A stretch of DNA of 21,448 nucleotides from assembly GCA_036351335.1 (NCBI GenBank), contig JAZBOW010000239.1, forward strand, positions 1 through 21,448, in the 5' to 3' direction. Under the pieces are notes generated by a model that had not been told where the DNA came from, did no database searches, and saw nothing but the letters and a program-made list of their open reading frames with translations. Shown one piece after another: positions 1 through 7,420 of this stretch (positions within the stretch are counted from its first letter, which is position 1; each line of letters begins with the position of its first letter). Both the position numbers and the translations under genes were made by a program. This DNA comes from UBA4459 sp036351335. Its GTDB lineage: Bacteria > Bacteroidota > Bacteroidia > Bacteroidales > F082.

Positions 1-225
1 ATATCAGTGTCACCTAAGAAGGATACTCGTTTACAATTTGATTTTTTTGCCGGTTTAGGTATCCAATACAGGGCAGAAGAAATTACCATATACAAAAAGA
101 AGCAGGGCGAATGTTCCGTAGAAGGTCAGTATGATTTTAGAACTTATGATCCACCTGAAAAAGATATTTCATATGAGTGGTGGCCCACTATTCACGGTGG
201 TTTACTTTTAAGCCTTCCTTTTTAA
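1..225 (+). CDS. C-terminal fragment of a probable outer-membrane beta-barrel protein (5' end outside window)
   Basis: The reading frame is open from the first base and stops with TAA at 223-225, so this is the last 74 residues of a longer protein. The internal GTG at position 7 is not a convincing start. The fragment has alternating hydrophobic/polar strand-like stretches (LQFDFFAGLGIQYR, then HGGLLLSLPF at the end) around a polar, charged loop that contains a single Cys. A final strand ending in phenylalanine is typical of outer-membrane beta-barrels recognised by BamA, so I infer a porin-like or small-barrel protein, possibly of the DUF3575/OmpW-like kind. The family cannot be named from this piece. 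The next 139 bases carry no gene. Confidence 0.6.
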   Translation: MSVSPKKDTRLQFDFFAGLGIQYRAEEITIYKKKQGECSVEGQYDFRTYDPPEKDISYEWWPTIHGGLLLSLPF

Positions 226-329
226 AACGCTTTTTACCAGTAAATAAACTAATAATCACCATTGGCGGAGGGCATTATTTGTATTTGTTAAAAACAAGTC
301 GTTATCAAATACCCAATAAAATCATTCCT

Positions 330-348
330 TAACTTTGAAGACTTCAAA
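330..348 (+). promoter_or_regulatory. Bacteroidota -7 promoter element overlapped by a perfect palindrome
   Basis: TAACTTTG at 330-337 fits the Bacteroidota -7 consensus TAnnTTTG. Transcription would begin near 341-344, about 20 bases before the ATG at 365. No good TTTG -33 box lies at the usual 19-20 base spacing. The arms TTTGAAG (334-340) and CTTCAAA (342-348) form a perfect 7-bp inverted repeat around one central base, covering the -7 box and the predicted start point. That position would suit an operator. It also argues that the in-frame TTG at 335 is not the start of the downstream gene, because it would lie in or before the transcript start. Confidence 0.45.
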
Positions 349-364
349 TTTAACGCCTTTCAAA

Positions 365-3094
365 ATGAGAAAGATTTACTTCTTTAGTGCCCTATTGTTC
401 GTTAGTATTTCAAGTCTGTTCATTTTTAATCAGTACAAAGATGACCCACGTGTGGCTTATGAAAAATTCATTCTGGAAAAAGCAGCTTTTCACGCAAATG
501 TGGAGACCGAAAAAACAGCATTGAAATCGCCCGATAAACCCGAAATGGCCGCATTCCAGGAGTTTGTAAAAACGGTTGACCCACAATTGGGTTATGTACC
601 CAAAGAGCGGCTCTGGAGTTCGTATCAAACAACACTGCAAACAGCAGCAAAAGCGAAAAACCTGCGTGATGGCCCAACCATTGAATGGGAGGGCACTGAA
701 GCCAATATGGGTGGAAGAACCCGTGCACTAATGTTCGACCCGAATGATGAAGATGTAAAGAAAGTTTGGGGTGGCGGTGTAACAGGTGGTTTATGGTATA
801 ATGAAGACATCAATAATACCAATTTGAACTGGGTGCCTGTGGGTGATTTCTGGAGCAACCTGGCCATAAGTTGTATCACTTACGATCCCAATAACACCCA
901 AACTTTTTACGTGGGTACCGGCGAAGCACAAACAGCACGGATCATCTACCGGGAGTCGTCAGGTTTGGGCGCCGGTATTTTTCGTTCGACCGATGCCGGT
1001 GAAACCTGGGCGCAAATGCCTTCCACGTTGGGGTTTATGTACATCACCGATTTGGCTGTGAAAGACGAAAATGGTACAAGTGTCATATATGCCTGTGTGG
1101 CTTCCGGCACTTATATGGGCGAAGACCATGAAAGCGATCCGGATGGTTTGTACCGCTCAGACGATGGAGGCGAAACCTGGCAGCAGGTATTGCCGGAAAT
1201 TAATGGTCATCCGGGGGAGGTTTATGCGCCCGCCGATATTGATATTGCTGCTAATGGCAGAATCTTCATAGGTACGATGGAAAACCTGGAACTGAATGGT
1301 GGTGCCACCGTCTTGTATTCCGACACAGGACTTGAAGGAAGCTGGGAAATTTATGACCATTACAATACAGTCATTTCCAATGATGGTTATATTCATGTAC
1401 CTGCCCGCACCAACGTAGCCATCGCACCTTCTGATCCTGATATCGTGTATGCACAATTCGCCGGTGGATATTGGGTAAATTCTGGTTATTATAATTACAA
1501 AGGCAGGTATATTGTAAAATCGGTGGATGGTGGCGAAACCTGGCAGCAAAAGAATCTGCCAGATGAAGACTGGGCCGAACGTGCCTGGCATAATTTTATC
1601 TTAAGAGTAGATCCTTCCAATCCGAATGCCATCATGTCTGGCGGACAGGATCTATGGAAGTCATCCAATTCAGGAAATTCGTGGAATCATATATCCGACT
1701 GGTATGCCATGTACACAGGTGGTGGTGATGATTATGTACATGCCGACCAGCACAACATCATCTACCAGCCTGGTTCATTTGAGACTGCGGTTTTTGGTTC
1801 GGATGGGGGTATTTTCCTGACAAACACCGCGAATTATTCATACCCGGTTTTTATTGAAAGAAACCAGGGGTACAATACACTCCAATACTATTCAGGTGCC
1901 ATTCATCCGGTAGCCGGCACGGATCATTACATTGGCGGACTGCAGGATAACGGAACGACTTTGTATACGGGTTCACCCCTTAGTATAAATGATATGATTG
2001 ATGGAGGTGATGGTGCTTATTGCTTTTATGACGAGAATGAACCAGGGATTTATATTACTTCTGTTTATTATAATGCCTATACCGCCTGGGTGAACGATAA
2101 CGAGGTCAATTATTTTGGAGATGGAGGTACATTTGTTAGCCCTGCCGATTATAACTCAAGCGACAATATATTATTTGCCAATGGGGTGTCGTTTACCGGC
2201 AGCAATGCCAACAGGATTAACAGAAATACAGGAATTCCATATAACATAACAGAACAGATGGTTCACGTGGGAACAAATTCCTCGGTGCCATTTTCATATG
2301 TTGGTTATTCTGAACATTCACCCGTCGGAACTTCAACGCTTTTTTTAGGAACACAATCGGGTAAATTATATAAAATTGAAAACGCACAATCATCTCCACA
2401 GGCAATAGAATTAACGGGTTCAGCATTTCCAACGGGCAGCATTTCATCTGTGGCTGTGGGAAGTTCAGAAGATATATTGCTCGTCACATTCTCAAACTAT
2501 GGCGTGTCGTCTGTTTGGTATACGGATGATGGTGGTGCCACATGGGCTGAAAAAGAAGCCAACCTGCCTGATATGCCCATCCGCTGGGCTATATTTCATC
2601 CCGACAATGACGGACAGGTGATGCTGGCCACCGAAACCGGTGTTTGGGTAACCAATATGATGCTGGAAGATGAAACCACATGGTATCCCGCGAACAATGG
2701 TATGGCCAATGTAAGAGTGGATATGCTGAAACTAAGAAAAAGTGATTATACGGTGCTTGCCGCCACGCATGGCCGGGGATTGTTTACGGCAACTTATGAC
2801 GTTGATATGTTTTATGTAGGTCAGCAGGAGTTGGAAGTTGATAGTGATGGTTTCAATATATATCCGAATCCGGCGAAAAGTAATGTTACAATCCATTTAA
2901 ACCCAAATGAAGCTCAGGATGTATCTGTTACCCTGATGGATGTGAATGGCAGCAGCATTTATCGGGATATATTCACTGTTCAAAAAGGAGTAAATAAACA
3001 ACAATTGGATGTCAGTTCCCTTGGTAAGGGTGTTTATTTTGTCGCAATTAGGTATAATGGCGATACAAAAACACAAAAATTGGTCATCAATTAA
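365..3094 (+). CDS. Secreted Asp-box (BNR/sortilin-like) beta-propeller protein with T9SS type A sorting domain
   Basis: 909 residues from ATG 365. An in-frame TTG 30 bases upstream is open but lies in the promoter. The hydrophobic N-terminus (about 5-21) is a signal peptide or anchor. Asp-box motifs of S/T-x-D-x-G-x-T-W type occur at 208-215, 265-272, 386-393, 433-440 (degenerate) and 720-727, marking beta-propeller blades of the BNR/VPS10/GH74-like superfamily. Residues 459-529 hold an HxDxH, DGGI, QYY and GGLQDN series that recurs in the 1091-residue protein at 10095-13370. Residues 829-909 are a classic T9SS type A domain: it opens FNIYPNPAKSNVTI, has LMDVNGSSIY and SLGKGVYFV, and ends KLVIN. 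The protein is therefore probably exported across the outer membrane and the domain removed or anchored. Substrate is unknown; glycan hydrolysis or binding and protein binding are both possible. Confidence 0.9.
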   Translation: MRKIYFFSALLFVSISSLFIFNQYKDDPRVAYEKFILEKAAFHANVETEKTALKSPDKPEMAAFQEFVKTVDPQLGYVPKERLWSSYQTTLQTAAKAKNLRDGPTIEWEGTEANMGGRTRALMFDPNDEDVKKVWGGGVTGGLWYNEDINNTNLNWVPVGDFWSNLAISCITYDPNNTQTFYVGTGEAQTARIIYRESSGLGAGIFRSTDAGETWAQMPSTLGFMYITDLAVKDENGTSVIYACVASGTYMGEDHESDPDGLYRSDDGGETWQQVLPEINGHPGEVYAPADIDIAANGRIFIGTMENLELNGGATVLYSDTGLEGSWEIYDHYNTVISNDGYIHVPARTNVAIAPSDPDIVYAQFAGGYWVNSGYYNYKGRYIVKSVDGGETWQQKNLPDEDWAERAWHNFILRVDPSNPNAIMSGGQDLWKSSNSGNSWNHISDWYAMYTGGGDDYVHADQHNIIYQPGSFETAVFGSDGGIFLTNTANYSYPVFIERNQGYNTLQYYSGAIHPVAGTDHYIGGLQDNGTTLYTGSPLSINDMIDGGDGAYCFYDENEPGIYITSVYYNAYTAWVNDNEVNYFGDGGTFVSPADYNSSDNILFANGVSFTGSNANRINRNTGIPYNITEQMVHVGTNSSVPFSYVGYSEHSPVGTSTLFLGTQSGKLYKIENAQSSPQAIELTGSAFPTGSISSVAVGSSEDILLVTFSNYGVSSVWYTDDGGATWAEKEANLPDMPIRWAIFHPDNDGQVMLATETGVWVTNMMLEDETTWYPANNGMANVRVDMLKLRKSDYTVLAATHGRGLFTATYDVDMFYVGQQELEVDSDGFNIYPNPAKSNVTIHLNPNEAQDVSVTLMDVNGSSIYRDIFTVQKGVNKQQLDVSSLGKGVYFVAIRYNGDTKTQKLVIN

Positions 3095-3106
3095 AATTGC
3101 AACACG

Positions 3107-3114
3107 TATCTTTG
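3107..3114 (+). promoter_or_regulatory. Candidate -7 promoter element for manA
   Basis: TATCTTTG matches TAnnTTTG exactly. It starts 13 bases after the upstream stop codon and ends 20 bases before the manA ATG, so the transcript would have a very short leader. A matching -33 TTTG at normal spacing is not evident; the nearest TTG (3080-3082) is 24 bases upstream, which is too far. No terminator hairpin separates manA from the upstream propeller gene, so read-through is also possible. Confidence 0.4.
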
Positions 3115-3134
3115 TCCGAATTTAAAAAACAGAT

Positions 3135-4121
3135 ATGCTGTATCCGTTTGCATTGAAGCCCATATTTAAAGACAAGGTTTGGGGTGGCCGGAAGATCAGA
3201 ACCAGCTTAGGGATGGATTTCGGTACATTGCCAAATTGCGGCGAAGTGTGGCTTGTTTCGGGTTATAAAGATGACCAGAGTATAGTTGAAAATGGTTTTC
3301 TCGAAGGAAATGAACTAAATGAGCTGGTGGAAGTGTATATGGGAGAATTGGTGGGTGAAAAAGTATTTTCCAGGTATGGAAATGAGTTTCCCATACTCAT
3401 AAAAATCATCGATTCCAACGATTGGCTTTCCATACAAGTACACCCTGATGACGAATTGGCACGAAAAAGAAAACTGGATCATGGTAAATCCGAAATGTGG
3501 TATGTGTTGGATGCTGATCCTGAAGCGGAACTGATTTCAGGGTTTAATATGGACGTGGAAGTTGAAACTTATAAGGAACACATTGAAGGCAATACAATTA
3601 AGGATTTGCTAAATATAGTACATGTGGATAAAGGTGATGTATTTTATATCCCGGCAGGCAGGGTGCATGCACTCGGACCTGGTTGTTTACTGGCAGAAAT
3701 ACAACAAACTTCCGACACTACATACCGCATATACGACTGGAACAGAATGGATGCTGCAGGCATGACGCGTAAGTTGCATACTGAAGAAGCACAGGCCGCC
3801 ATCGATTTCAAAAAAACCGAGGACTGTAAGACAGCCTACACAAGTGAGCCGAATAAAACAACTTCGTTGGTTACATCTCCTTATTTTATTACAAGGCTAA
3901 TTAACGCAGAAAAGCCAGTACTGAAAAATATCAGCGAGCTGGATTCATTTGTCATTTATATGGTTGTAGAAGGCAATTGTACATTGAAATATGAAGAAGG
4001 AGAGATTGGCATGAAATTAGGTGAAACAGTGCTGGTTCCGGCATCAATGGGAAATATCGTTCTTGAACCAAATGGAGAATCAAAATTACTGGAGATATTT
4101 ATTGATGCAGCAAGGATATAG
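3135..4121 (+). CDS. manA: Mannose-6-phosphate isomerase, class I (short, Bacillus ManA-type)
   Basis: 328 residues, the usual length of the short type I enzymes. It interconverts mannose 6-phosphate and fructose 6-phosphate in the cytoplasm, feeding mannose into glycolysis or, in reverse, supplying GDP-mannose for surface polysaccharide. The cupin core is clear: IQVHPDDELAR gives Gln101 and the zinc ligand His103, KSEMWYV gives Glu120, and IPAGRVHALG gives His178. The N-terminal KPIFKDKVWGGRKI and the QQTSDTTYRIYDW segment at 190-202 are also family signatures. A second cupin-like domain follows from about 245 to the end. ATG 3135 is the natural start, with the conserved N-terminus directly after it. 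It has its own -7-like element and is not obviously linked in function to either neighbour. Confidence 0.95.
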   Translation: MLYPFALKPIFKDKVWGGRKIRTSLGMDFGTLPNCGEVWLVSGYKDDQSIVENGFLEGNELNELVEVYMGELVGEKVFSRYGNEFPILIKIIDSNDWLSIQVHPDDELARKRKLDHGKSEMWYVLDADPEAELISGFNMDVEVETYKEHIEGNTIKDLLNIVHVDKGDVFYIPAGRVHALGPGCLLAEIQQTSDTTYRIYDWNRMDAAGMTRKLHTEEAQAAIDFKKTEDCKTAYTSEPNKTTSLVTSPYFITRLINAEKPVLKNISELDSFVIYMVVEGNCTLKYEEGEIGMKLGETVLVPASMGNIVLEPNGESKLLEIFIDAARI

Positions 4122-4124
4122 AAT

Positions 4125-4158
4125 GAATGCAACTAAGTTTCAACAAATGTTGTCATTC
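4125..4158 (+). other. Hairpin between manA and the TlpA-like gene
   Basis: GAATGCAAC (4125-4133) pairs with GTTG-T-CATTC (4149-4158): nine base pairs with one bulged T and a 15-base loop. It begins four bases after the manA stop codon. No run of T follows (the next bases are AGGTAACAAAAAC), so it is not a standard intrinsic terminator. It could be a weak terminator, an mRNA-stabilising 3' end or a processing site separating manA from the envelope cluster that starts at 4194. The intervening 35 bases show no TAnnTTTG promoter element. Confidence 0.4.
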
Positions 4159-4193
4159 AGGTAACAAAAACAGATCACAATAAAACACTTAAT

Positions 4194-4718
4194 ATGAAAA
4201 AACTCATCATTTTTACCCTGGTTCTTTTTTTAGGAACTGCCTTATATTCGCAGGAAGAAAATCAAAACAATGACCTGCCTTCTGTAAACATAAAAACCCT
4301 GGATGGCCAAACATTCAATACCCTGGATATATCTAATGACGGAAAACCCATATTGATAAGTTTTTGGGCTTTGTGGTGCAAACCCTGCAAAAAGGAAATG
4401 GATGCATACAACGAAAATTACGACGATTGGCAGGAAGAAACAGGTGTGAAAATTTATGCCATATCCATTGACGATGCGCGCTCAACCGCTAAAGTACTTC
4501 CTTTTGTAAGCGGAAAAGCCTGGGAAATGGAAGTATTGCTCGATCCGAACGGTGATTTTAAAAGAGCCATGAATGTGAATATGATACCTCACACTTTTTT
4601 ACTTGATGGTAATGGAAAAATTGTATATCAGCATACTTCTTATTACGAAGGATTAGAAGAAGAAATATACGAGATGGTGCAGAAAGTAGCTGCCGGGGAG
4701 GAAGTTTCAAGCCACTAA
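4194..4718 (+). CDS. TlpA/thioredoxin-like periplasmic thiol-disulfide protein
   Basis: 174 residues. Residues 1-19 form a signal peptide (MKKLIIF, a hydrophobic core, then YSQ) with no lipobox Cys, so the mature protein is expected to be soluble in the periplasm. The rest is one thioredoxin-like fold: SFWALWCKPCKKEM carries the redox pair Cys62-Lys-Pro-Cys65, and MIPHTFLLDGNG holds the cis-Pro132 facing the active site. The WCKPC form is usual for TlpA/ResA-like reductases. Family members reduce or exchange disulfides in exported proteins, usually recharged by CcdA or DsbD in the inner membrane; no such gene is in this window. It opens a three-gene run with a DUF6029 barrel 32 bases downstream and an Omp28-like lipoprotein, which suggests these proteins are its partners (inference). 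Confidence 0.88.
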   Translation: MKKLIIFTLVLFLGTALYSQEENQNNDLPSVNIKTLDGQTFNTLDISNDGKPILISFWALWCKPCKKEMDAYNENYDDWQEETGVKIYAISIDDARSTAKVLPFVSGKAWEMEVLLDPNGDFKRAMNVNMIPHTFLLDGNGKIVYQHTSYYEGLEEEIYEMVQKVAAGEEVSSH

Positions 4719-4750
4719 TCGTATTTCGTAAGACGTAAACCAATAACATT

Positions 4751-6439
4751 ATGAAAAGAGTTGTATTACTCATAGTTCCCATTTTATTTGTTGGCTTTTC
4801 AGCCAATGCACAATTTTCCGAAGTTATACAAAACTCGCAAGTGCACGGCAGTTTTGAATTTGATGGCGCCTATTATATGCCTGATGAAGCTATCGGTATA
4901 TACGATACAGTCATTAATGGAAATAACTTTGGATTCAATGCTTTCGGAAATATAACATATTCGTTAGGTAACTTCTCAGCAGGCGTACGTTACGAGGCAT
5001 ATTTGCCTCCCCTTGCAGGCTTCGACTCGCGACTTGAAGGACAGGGGTTTCCGAACATATGGGCCATGTATGCTACCGAGAAATTCACTTTCACGGTGGG
5101 TAACTTTTATGAGCAATTCGGAAATGGTTTAACTTTGAGAACTTATGAAGAATGGTCGCTGGGCTATGATAACTCACTTAATGGTGCACGTGTAACTTTT
5201 GAACCTGTAAAAGGTTTGTTGTTGAAAGGTGTGTATGGCATGCAACGCTTTTTCTGGACACCCTATACAAAAAACAGCCGTGGCAATGTAAAAGGATTTG
5301 ATGCCGAACTCGATTTCAACCAGGTATTTAATTCCATGAGCAGTTCAAAACTCAGGCTTGTGCTAGGAGGTAGTTTTGTTAGTAAATACCAGGCTGATCA
5401 GGATCCTTTGTATAACCTCCCGAGAAACGTAGGGAATATGGCGGGCCGCCTGACAATAGGATATGGCAAGTTCAACATTTCAACAGAGTATGCTTACAAA
5501 ATTAATGATCCTTCTGCCATCAATAATTTTATTTATAAACAAGGAGAAGGATTTATGTTGAGCGCCACCTATTCGACAAAAGGTTTTGGTTTGTATGCCA
5601 TGTTCAAGCGTTATGATAATATGAGCTATAAATCGAACCGGGCGGTTACAGCCAACGGACTTGATATTAATTTTTTGCCACCCAATACGGAGACGCATAC
5701 CTATATGCTTACTTCCATGTATCCTTACAATACACAACCGAATGGGGAAATTGGATTCCAATTACAGTTAAATTATAAAGTGCCTAAAAAATCGAAATTA
5801 GGGGGGAAATATGGTATGGGTATCGCTGTGAACTATTCACAAGTAAATGATATTGTGAGAAATGCCGTTGCTGTACCTGGAACGGATACGACAGCAGTAG
5901 GTGCAGCTGGAACTGATGGTTGGACCTCCCCGTTCTTTAAATTTGGTGACCGTATTTTCTGGCAGGATTTTAATATCGCCATCGATAAAAAATTCTCTAA
6001 GAAGTTCAAAGGTATCTTTACGTACATGTACCAAACTTACGATATTGCCACGCTCGAAGGGCATACAGGTGAACCCTCGGTTCATTCTCATATAGGCGTG
6101 GTCGAAATGACTTATAAATTTACCTCAAAGCATGCGCTAAGAGGTGAATTTCAGGGTTTATGGTCGCAACAGGATAAAGGAGACTGGGTCGCTGCATTGT
6201 TGGAGTACACCATTTCACCCAACTGGTTTTTTTCAATTTCCAACCAGTATAACTATGGTAATCCCGATAAAGACAAAAGGTTGAATTATTATACAGGATC
6301 CTTTGGCTATACACACAAAACAAGCCGAATTTCAGTTACATATGGCAGACAGCGGGAAGGTATTGTCTGTGTAGGTGGTGTATGCCGAGCCGTGCCTGCA
6401 TCAAGTGGATTTTATGTGACGATCAGTAGTAATTTTTAA
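4751..6439 (+). CDS. DUF6029-family outer-membrane beta-barrel protein
   Basis: 562 residues with a signal peptide cleaved after the ANA of FSANAQFSE (about residue 20). The mature protein is full of alternating amphipathic strands, aromatic girdles and Gly/Tyr-rich turns, and ends FYVTISSNF, as expected for a barrel inserted by the BAM complex. I recognise the overall pattern and the C-terminal VCVGGVCRAVPAS segment as the Bacteroidota DUF6029 family, whose function is not established. Cys540 and Cys545 are its only cysteines and lie between the last two predicted strands. With a periplasmic C-terminus, that turn should face outside. Its neighbours are a TlpA-like thiol protein (32 bases upstream) and an Omp28-like CxxC lipoprotein (11 bases downstream), so the three are very likely co-transcribed. 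Transport, scaffold or thiol-exchange roles are all possible. Confidence 0.82.
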   Translation: MKRVVLLIVPILFVGFSANAQFSEVIQNSQVHGSFEFDGAYYMPDEAIGIYDTVINGNNFGFNAFGNITYSLGNFSAGVRYEAYLPPLAGFDSRLEGQGFPNIWAMYATEKFTFTVGNFYEQFGNGLTLRTYEEWSLGYDNSLNGARVTFEPVKGLLLKGVYGMQRFFWTPYTKNSRGNVKGFDAELDFNQVFNSMSSSKLRLVLGGSFVSKYQADQDPLYNLPRNVGNMAGRLTIGYGKFNISTEYAYKINDPSAINNFIYKQGEGFMLSATYSTKGFGLYAMFKRYDNMSYKSNRAVTANGLDINFLPPNTETHTYMLTSMYPYNTQPNGEIGFQLQLNYKVPKKSKLGGKYGMGIAVNYSQVNDIVRNAVAVPGTDTTAVGAAGTDGWTSPFFKFGDRIFWQDFNIAIDKKFSKKFKGIFTYMYQTYDIATLEGHTGEPSVHSHIGVVEMTYKFTSKHALRGEFQGLWSQQDKGDWVAALLEYTISPNWFFSISNQYNYGNPDKDKRLNYYTGSFGYTHKTSRISVTYGRQREGIVCVGGVCRAVPASSGFYVTISSNF

Positions 6440-6450
6440 TTAGCAGCATC

Positions 6451-7284
6451 ATGAAAATATCCAAAATACTATCAATATTGGCCATTGTGAGCCTGTTTTT
6501 CTGCGGATGTGAAAAAATAGATCCACCCTATAAGCAAGAAGGTGGTGGTGGAAATGGCGGTGAAGCTGTTAAAAAAGTATTGCTTGAAGATTATACCGGA
6601 CATGACTGTGTCAACTGCCCGACCGCTGCAGTTGTTGCTGAAGACTTAAAAGATGTGTATGATGAACAACTTGTTGTGATAGCTGTGCATGCCGGTTTTT
6701 TTGCAAGACCAAAGCCTGAATTACCGGAAGATTTCAGAACGGAAGCCGGCGAAGTCTGGGATCAGTTCTTTATAGGTACAGCTGGAAATCCAAATGGTTT
6801 GGTTAACAGGGTTGAGAAAGCTCCGGGAAATTACGTGTTTAATTATGGCGAGTGGAGCACAGCTGTTAGTTTAGAATTGGAAAAATCAGCCGAAGCAAAA
6901 ATTACCATCGAAAATAATTTTGAACAGAATAAACTAACATCAACGGTCACTTCCGAGTTTTTAACCGTGTTGGATGGCACCTATAACCTTATGTATTGCA
7001 TCACCCAGGATAGCCTTACTGGTCCGCAAAAAAATAACGATGCAAATGTGGGTGAAACGCCATTGATTGAAGAATACGAGTTTATGCATGTACTTCGATA
7101 TACAGATGAAATTTGGGGTGAGAACCTGACAGAAAATGTGGAAGTTGGCAAAGAATATACCTCTTCATTTTCAGTTGATTTTGAAGCAGACTGGGTGCCA
7201 GAAAACTGTCATGTGGTGGCATTCATTTGCAATGCAGAAACTAAAACAATTATCCAGGTAGAAGAGGTCAAAGTAATCGATTAG
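6451..7284 (+). CDS. Omp28-related outer-membrane lipoprotein with a CxxC motif
   Basis: 277 residues. The N-terminus is a lipoprotein signal: charged MKISK, hydrophobic core, then LFFCGCEK with Cys20 after Gly19 as the likely lipidated residue (Cys18 is the alternative). A flexible Gly-rich linker (GGGGNGGE, 31-38) follows. The body resembles the Omp28 family, first described as a 28-kDa outer-membrane protein of Porphyromonas gingivalis. It begins VLLEDYTGHDCVNCPTA, a thioredoxin-like first strand with Cys53-Val-Asn-Cys56 where a redox CxxC would lie, then VVIAVHAGFFA. The second half (about 145-277) looks like a beta-sandwich. It follows the DUF6029 barrel by 11 bases. A thiol-exchange or disulfide-bound surface role is inferred; the family's biochemical function is not settled. 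Confidence 0.85.
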   Translation: MKISKILSILAIVSLFFCGCEKIDPPYKQEGGGGNGGEAVKKVLLEDYTGHDCVNCPTAAVVAEDLKDVYDEQLVVIAVHAGFFARPKPELPEDFRTEAGEVWDQFFIGTAGNPNGLVNRVEKAPGNYVFNYGEWSTAVSLELEKSAEAKITIENNFEQNKLTSTVTSEFLTVLDGTYNLMYCITQDSLTGPQKNNDANVGETPLIEEYEFMHVLRYTDEIWGENLTENVEVGKEYTSSFSVDFEADWVPENCHVVAFICNAETKTIIQVEEVKVID

Positions 7285-7322
7285 ACCCATAATTTTTCCT
7301 TTCTAACTTTTAAGATCCCTAA

Positions 7323-7401
7323 TTCCCTTCTGGAGGGGGCAGGGGAGGCAACTAAAGCATAATGCTATTCGGAATTTGCTCCAAAGGAGTACCTTTGGTA
7401 C
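7323..7401. repeat. Intergenic nested palindromes and G/C-rich tract between convergent genes
   Basis: Between the convergent Omp28-like and CAP-domain genes, 7379-7401 contains three overlapping palindromes: CTCC-AAA-GGAG (7379-7389), CCAAAGG-AGTA-CCTTTGG (7381-7398) and GTACC-TTT-GGTAC (7389-7401). Their hairpins are mutually exclusive. Just upstream, 7323-7350 is a C/G-rich tract (TTCCCTTCTGGAGGGGGC, then AGGGGAGG) unlike the AT-rich intergenic DNA elsewhere in the window. The central 7-bp stem with a 4-base loop could act as a two-way terminator, but no T-run follows on either strand. The make-up recalls short dispersed intergenic repeats of Bacteroidota genomes. No second copy lies in this window, so repeat status is unproven. 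Confidence 0.4.
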
Positions 7402-7420
7402 AATCCAAACTTAAGGTGAT

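Noticed and set aside
335..364. TTG-initiated 10-residue extension of the T9SS propeller protein
   Set aside because: It lies inside the -7 promoter and palindrome; ATG 365 begins a normal signal sequence.
1157..1591. 144-codon open frame on the minus strand
   Set aside because: It is antisense to the propeller gene, shows no recognisable domain and its composition reflects the opposite strand.
6541..6563. GGTGGTGGTGG simple repeat
   Set aside because: It encodes the Gly-rich linker after the lipobox of the Omp28-like protein and is not an independent element.
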